Source: Lineus longissimus
Lineage: Eukaryota; Nemertea; Pilidiophora; Heteronemertea; Lineidae
Direction: 5' to 3'
Assembly: GCF_910592395.1 (NCBI RefSeq)
Contig: NC_088310.1
Location: 14,765,501-14,829,500 of the forward strand
Length of the DNA stretch: 64,000 nucleotides
Shown: in pieces, positions 59,129-64,000 of the stretch
How the letters are laid out: each line of letters begins with the position of its first letter
Numbering within the stretch: position 1 is the first letter of the stretch
The notes under the pieces: generated by a model
The model's input: only the letters and a program-made list of their open reading frames with translations
What the model was told of the DNA's origin: nothing
Databases searched by the model: none
Translations under genes and position numbers: made by a program

Positions 59129-59700
59129 AGTTGGGCCGGACAATCACGAAAAACCCCAATTATTATACATTTCTTCCTGAGTGACTATTCTCCCATGAAA
59201 GACAGTTGCTTCTCCCATGAAAGACAGTTGCTTCTCCCATGAAAGACAGTTGCTTACCCTATCAACCATTGGACTTTTGAGATATGTTGAATTTTACACG
59301 AATCAGCGAAAAACGCACCAACTGGCACTGGACGGCATTTAAAACACGGGGCCGACGTACATCCCAAGTTCAGTGTACACATACGTCGGCAACCACAGTA
59401 AAATACGTAGTTTCTTGTAAGCCGCCTATTATGTAGCGCTCTAGGTTTCAGAAACTCCAAAAAAACATGTCTTTGCCAAAACAACTGCTGAATCAAAACT
59501 GACATACTATGAAGACCTAGAAATCAATAATTCAAGGAACTACGGTTGGGGCTTCGCCGCGCATGAATAAGGTCAATGAGAATGTATTACCAAAACAAAA
59601 ATGTGTCGGTAGGAACCATGGATGGTCCAAACATGGGGGGGGGGTTCCCTCAACGCTATCATAGGGGTTTCGGGCGACCTACAGGGGGGCTCACCACGTC
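59129..59700. repeat. Dispersed repeat family, second long member
   Basis: Matches 13546-14020 in order (GGGCCGGACAATCACG, GCGAAAAACGCACCAACTGG, ACACATACGTCGGCAAC, TAGCGCTCTAGGTT). It then runs into a CAAAACAAAAATGTGTCGG half-element at 59596. Within it a 22-bp unit is triplicated (59189-59254). Confidence 0.75.
59189..59254. repeat. Perfect 22-bp triplication
   Basis: TCTCCCATGAAAGACAGTTG(CT) occurs three times head to tail at 59189-59210, 59211-59232 and 59233-59254. The homologous repeat at 13613-13634 has a single copy, so expansion happened here. Confidence 0.95.
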
Positions 59701-62120
59701 CTTGACTTTAGAGTTTTGCAAATGAGTTTAGTGGTGGTGTTTGTGCCAGTCATGAAAAAGCTGATCCCATCAAAAAAAATTATTTATAACGCACCAAGAA
59801 TACACTTAGAAACCCATAGAATAGATCTGTAACATTGAGGAGTTTCGCGATTTGGAATGTTTCGATAAGGCGGCAAATTTCTCTCCTGATGTTGCTCTGC
59901 GTATTTGTCATTAAGTGTATAAACGTCAGTGATGAATCTGCTTAAGCGATTTAGCCGTCTTGACCACTGAATAAAACTGACAAAAGTTATTCTCAAAAGA
60001 ATCAAATTATCTCCTACATCAACAAATTTGTTTTGAACTGTTCACACCGGTTAAGATGACTAAGCGACGCGTATTCCTGAATTCCGAGTCATTCCAAATT
60101 TTCGTCGAAATGATGTCTCACCCATGGCATACTAATTGGCTGGACATTTCTACTTGGGCGGCGTGACGAGGCAATAACAGCAAGCATGAACATCAAAAGC
60201 TATTCATCCATTGAAGCATATCAGCCTTTTCAATTTCGAACTAGAATTTCATGGAGTCTTTGAAGGAAGGGAGTGCTGTTCGTAGACAGCCGTTGAAGGA
60301 CTCAGAATTCAGGAACTCAAGACGACTCGGAATCTGGACTTGTCACGTTATACCCGGATTTTAGGATATTGATTCACCCTCCTGGCTAAGAAGGAAAACC
60401 TGCCATTTCCTAAAATTGTGAACATTGTTTCAGCACATAATAAGCTACGTTCATGCGATACAGGCACAGCACTGGTCGCATTAATGAGATCAAACTACCT
60501 TCTTATCTTTACATCAATAGGTTGGATTTAGGTCGTGTGCTTTTCTTTCCTCGTGACAATATAGAGTAAAATGGTTACAATCCCATAATCGGGCTATAAA
60601 TCCATAATCGAGATCACGCTGACCCGCTATAATTGTTTCACCAGCTTCGCTATTTTGGCGATACGCGGCGCGTTGGGTCCTTGTGTCCAGCATGGCATAT
60701 ATGTGCAGGCAGCATATCATCAAACTATCCGAGTGCATCAAACAATAGCCCATTATGCAGGCTAAGGTCCTCCGAACATCAGAGAATTCATCGGTCTAAC
60801 AAAACACAAACGTCCTCCTGCCAACTTCAACGATTCTCCATTTAGTAAATCGCATTGGTTATCACGTAAAAACAAAAAAAGTTTTCACCTTTTCTCAGAA
60901 ATTGAGACCTGTTCATGTCTTCCTTGGTTCATTATCGGTTGGGTCAAATATCAATATTGCAAGCTGATAATATAATAGTTTCAAAAACCTTTCTCGGTGA
61001 GAACGGACATTATCGTCAATGAAAATGAAATTTCACCTCGCATTTTCTCGACTTGCTCTTACTATGGGACGACGTCGAGTCGATTCCGGTTCCCCTAGTC
61101 AATGACAAACACAATCATCCAGAGTGACGAGTTCCACTTCATCGATCCAATTCATCTGCCATCGGATCTTGGGATAAAGGGGAACATGAAGGTTTTTATC
61201 TGATCAGCCCTTTGTTTTTCTTCAGAATGAATGTTCCAGTTGAATACTAGGTTTGCCATGAGACAGTCATTATGGGAGGAATATACACCGAGGGCCTTGG
61301 AACTCAGGAATATAACATGGAATGTGGACTTGTGTAGGATTTCAATTGGTTGTGACCGTGGCTGCTGCATCAGAGATGTCAATTGATTGAAAATTTGAGT
61401 TTTAAAATATTTTTATGAAATTTTACCTCCGAATTAACTAGTAAAAAGTCATTCGCAAAATAAAAAGTGGATCTATAACGTTTTTTGAGGAGTGTAAATC
61501 ACAATTGATATAGGAAATAACGGTTATGGGTTGGCCGCTTAGCTATACAAAAAAAGCTCCCTAGTCGTAGCATGTCGTTTTCCATTCATTGTGTAGTTTT
61601 ATTGGAAACAAATTTTCAGCAGCATCCATATAATCTTATCGGGCAATTCATGTAAAGAGATGGTGGCAGTGGTAATGATGTGTTCGATTTGAATCCTGAG
61701 CCCATGCCTCTTCATTAGTTTAGAAAATTCGAAATTCAGATGATTTTACACTCTGGCACACCTTGTAGACATAGCCCATGCGAGGACACCGTCAAGAAAT
61801 TTCAGAAAACTTCGATTGTGCCTTTTTATTTGATATTGTGGCGCCTTAGCCCTTCATTATGTAACAGTCAAAACTTATTCTATTAGTCAGGAAATTCCTC
61901 CCAAAATATTGATTTTGCAGGATAATTATAGTTCGTTCTTATGTTCAGCTATGCGGTCAGTCAAGGTCGATATAAATCATTCTGAACCATCAGAATTAGG
62001 GATTTTTTTAAAGCCCCTTGAAAACAAACGATAAGTCGGCCCTTTTGACCTAGTTCAATTGACCATTTTTCCGTGTTTGCATTTTACCTTAATATTAACG
62101 CGTATTACGGTCCACTGGTC
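59701..62120. other. No gene recognised; one Tc1-like TIR-type end at about 61450-61497
   Basis: At 61455-61497 the sequence (read inverted: ACACTCCTCAAAAAACGTTA, then CCACTTTTTATTTT) resembles the architecture of the Tc1 TIR at 44326. A matching partner was not found. The rest is unremarkable. Confidence 0.35.
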
Positions 62121-62175
62121 TACCGATGCCGATGCCGACCAACATGCACTAATGTGGTCGGCATCGGCATCGGTA
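62121..62175. repeat. Perfect 21-bp-arm hairpin
   Basis: 62121-62141 (TACCGATGCCGATGCCGACC-A) is the exact inverse of 62155-62175, loop 13 bases, built from GATGCC repeats. Function unknown. Confidence 0.9.
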
Positions 62176-62951
62176 AAGGCACTCGTTCTCCTGCGACATG
62201 AAATATCTCTTAGTATCCATCAAATGACTAATCCATCCGGCCGATGTCCGAAAGTCTGATTATCTGGGTTCAAAACCTTCCCACCATTGTTGCATTGTAG
62301 TCGGGTCAATATATAACAAATACCCCCTCAACCCCAAAAAAATTGCAACAAAAGGTTTTTCAACTGATTCTGTTAGGTTTTGATGTGCTTTATAACATAC
62401 TAAAAGTCTACCAAAATTCAACCCCCGGAAAAGGGTCATTTTCAAGATTGCGTCCAAGATGGCCGCCAAAACCTCTCAATGGCTATAACTCAGTTATTAG
62501 TCACTCAAATTTGATGATTTTGGTGTCTATCCATATGTTTTGGGGGTCAAGGAATATAATGATACAAAAGAAAATGAAATCGGACAATTACATATCATAG
62601 AAATCCAATGTGGCGTCCGAAAATGGCGGCCGACACTTGTTTTTAGCCATAATTCAGTTATTTGTCAATCAAATCATTCAGTGCTATCTTGGTGTCTATC
62701 CCCAGGTTTTCCATATAGATTCAATGATTACAGAACTGAAAATCAGGTAAGTAAAGAATTTTTGCTGTTGTCACCTTCCATATTTTCAGTGCTGCCTTCT
62801 TCGTAATCTACAAGAAACCACTTCTTAAATAATGCAAGATAATCCGCTAATAATCCCTTCATTACTAAATTTGACACTGAAACATCATTCCTGTAACACT
62901 CAGTACTGATTGTAAGGTAGGTCTGCAGATGAGGAAGTAGTTTATTATCTT
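62176..62951. other. No gene; two ATGGCCGCC-type units and a donor-like site
   Basis: 62454-62640 contains CCAAGATGGCCGCC and ATGGCGGCCGA in two similar units (GGCTATAACTCAGTTATT / AGCCATAATTCAGTTATT). CAGGTAAGTA at 62744 resembles a splice donor. No exon assigned. Confidence 0.4.
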
Positions 62952-64000
62952 GTGTTGTATGATATAGGGCTCATGCATTTGCAAGCCGTTTCAGATTGCT
63001 TGCCTGTATTTCCTGCAGCTGGTCATTTCAATTACTTGAGGTCTGCGCATTATTATCTGCAAGAAATGAGTAACCTTGAGGAGAAACATCCAGATGTGCA
63101 TAAAAGGTTTGTTAACGGATTCCATGTTGTTCGAAGAAGCAACCAATTCTGGGGAGGACTAAGTAGTGATATTGTCAGTGAACAAACATTGATGAGGTCT
63201 CTTAAAAGCACAGGAGGTAGTGGGATGACTGAGGACATGCGCAATCTATGGACATTGTCTGCACCCGTGACTTCAGAGTACAAACAGTGCGATGCAGGAT
63301 TTCACCGACCTGACTTACACTACAAGTCCGCAACACAAAGACTCCACTGAAGCACGAATCAAAAGAGATACATCTGATCTTGAGAAAATTCGATTGAAGC
63401 TTGCTGCCTGCTCACCGTTCACTTCAGATTCACTCTGAGGAATATCGTCAATGGGATCGTAGCTCGTCAAGATGTGAATATACATGACTTTGAATCAGTT
63501 GGGAACAAGATAATAGAGGATATGATCGGAAAATCGGCATTCGCCTACAAATTCAAGCGAAAGGACCGAGCCAAAACCCTTGGGAATATCTCTGCCGTGA
63601 AGATTGCTGCTGATCGCACAATTGATCCTGCTCTCCTTTATCAACGTTTCCTTGTTGTGTCGAGTTCAGGAGATATTTCCCTGGATGAGGTTTTGAGTTA
63701 TGAACTGAGCCCCCTTCCCTCCAGCCCTCTTTGAGACAAGCAACATTCTTCGAAAAGCAGACAAACCGCAACTTGCACAGGCAATTCGAGACCATGTGAT
63801 ATGCTTATCAAGTGAGGCGGTCCTGTACTCTGTACCTGAAACAGATTGTTAAGTGTTGGATGGTGGTTCGTTGCTGCACCGTGTACCGTGGATGAGAGGA
63901 CAAACATATGGTCAGATAGCAGACTCCTATGCAGACTTCGTGGTGAGACACTACGGTCAAGCGACAGTTGTCTTTGATGGTTATGGGGAAGGGCCATCTA
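62952..64000 (+). pseudogene. Uncharacterised invertebrate expanded-family protein, broken, partial
   Basis: Successive plus-strand frames carry motifs of a large uncharacterised protein family that I know as highly expanded in echinoderm, cnidarian and mollusc genomes. In order: CLPVFPAAGHFNYLRSAHYY, NGFHVVRRSNQFWGGLSSD and GGSGMTEDMRNLW (62952-63300, frame 0); SPQHKDSTEARIKRDTSDLE (frame 1, to about 63435); FAYKFKRKDRAKTLG and DPALLYQRFLVVS (frame 0, to about 63720); then VLDGGSLLHRVPWMRG and ATVVFDGYGEGPS (frame 1, to the window end). Three frame changes, and a TAA just before VLDGG at 63850-63852, make this copy non-functional unless they are assembly errors. Motif order is as in the family. 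The product's function is unknown; copies are often near transposons. The gene continues beyond the window; upstream exons were not found. Confidence 0.8.

Overview
The window looks like nuclear DNA of a marine invertebrate animal. It is AT-rich with spliceosomal-type exon borders, no operons, and no tRNA or rRNA that I could support. It is filled with transposable elements (TEs), many of them nested. The mix of TEs, the abundant 'taggcctat'-type AT-rich spacer and the broken gene family at the right end suggest a deuterostome such as an echinoderm or hemichordate. This is inference; no species can be named from sequence alone.

Host coding content is very small. One convincing host exon (minus strand, 2390-2658) carries the start of a UBR box and belongs to a UBR1/UBR2-type N-recognin E3 ubiquitin ligase. 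A large uncharacterised protein family, known to me from marine invertebrates, is represented by a frame-broken copy running off the right edge (62952-64000, plus). Other coding remnants come from mobile elements: a Polinton/Maverick-like protein-primed DNA polymerase pseudogene (81-1445, minus), a LINE reverse-transcriptase C-terminus (6922-7590, minus), a Tc1 DD34E transposase with two frameshifts (44618-45651, plus), and acidic N-terminal remnants of two piggyBac-like transposases.

Layout. 0-5 kb: Polinton pseudogene, UBR exon, tandem repeats. 5.3-11 kb: an inverted-repeat element holding a hairpin-ended element, a LINE fragment and an element with a 9-bp target-site duplication (TSD), followed by an element built of inverted arrays of a 16-bp repeat. 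11.7-14 kb: palindromic miniature elements. 14.6-19.2 kb: a 4.6-kb foldback element. 19.4 kb: a Mutator-like miniature element with a 10-bp TSD. 20-26.4 kb: a series of identical 15-bp motifs at about 370-395 bp spacing, later split by a 710-bp piggyBac-type element and a 2.7-kb CACTG-rich element. 26.9-31.6 kb: a second Mutator-like element, a 485-bp tandem duplication and DR3-type repeat modules. 32-35.3 kb: a duplicated segment whose first copy alone received two insertions. 35.5-41.9 kb: sparse, with a few exon-like duplications and a TTAA-flanked element. 42-47.3 kb: a nest of five mobile elements whose borders can be read from empty sites in the same window. 47.9-53.7 kb: tandem modules carrying repeated AGGTCA-cag-AGGTCA. 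54-62 kb: mostly unremarkable, with a tandem duplication and a 2.3-kb inverted-repeat element. 62.9-64 kb: the broken gene.

Most TE calls rest on terminal inverted repeats (TIRs), target-site duplications and, at several loci, an empty copy of the same site within the window. Family names follow TSD length and terminal bases and are less certain than the borders.
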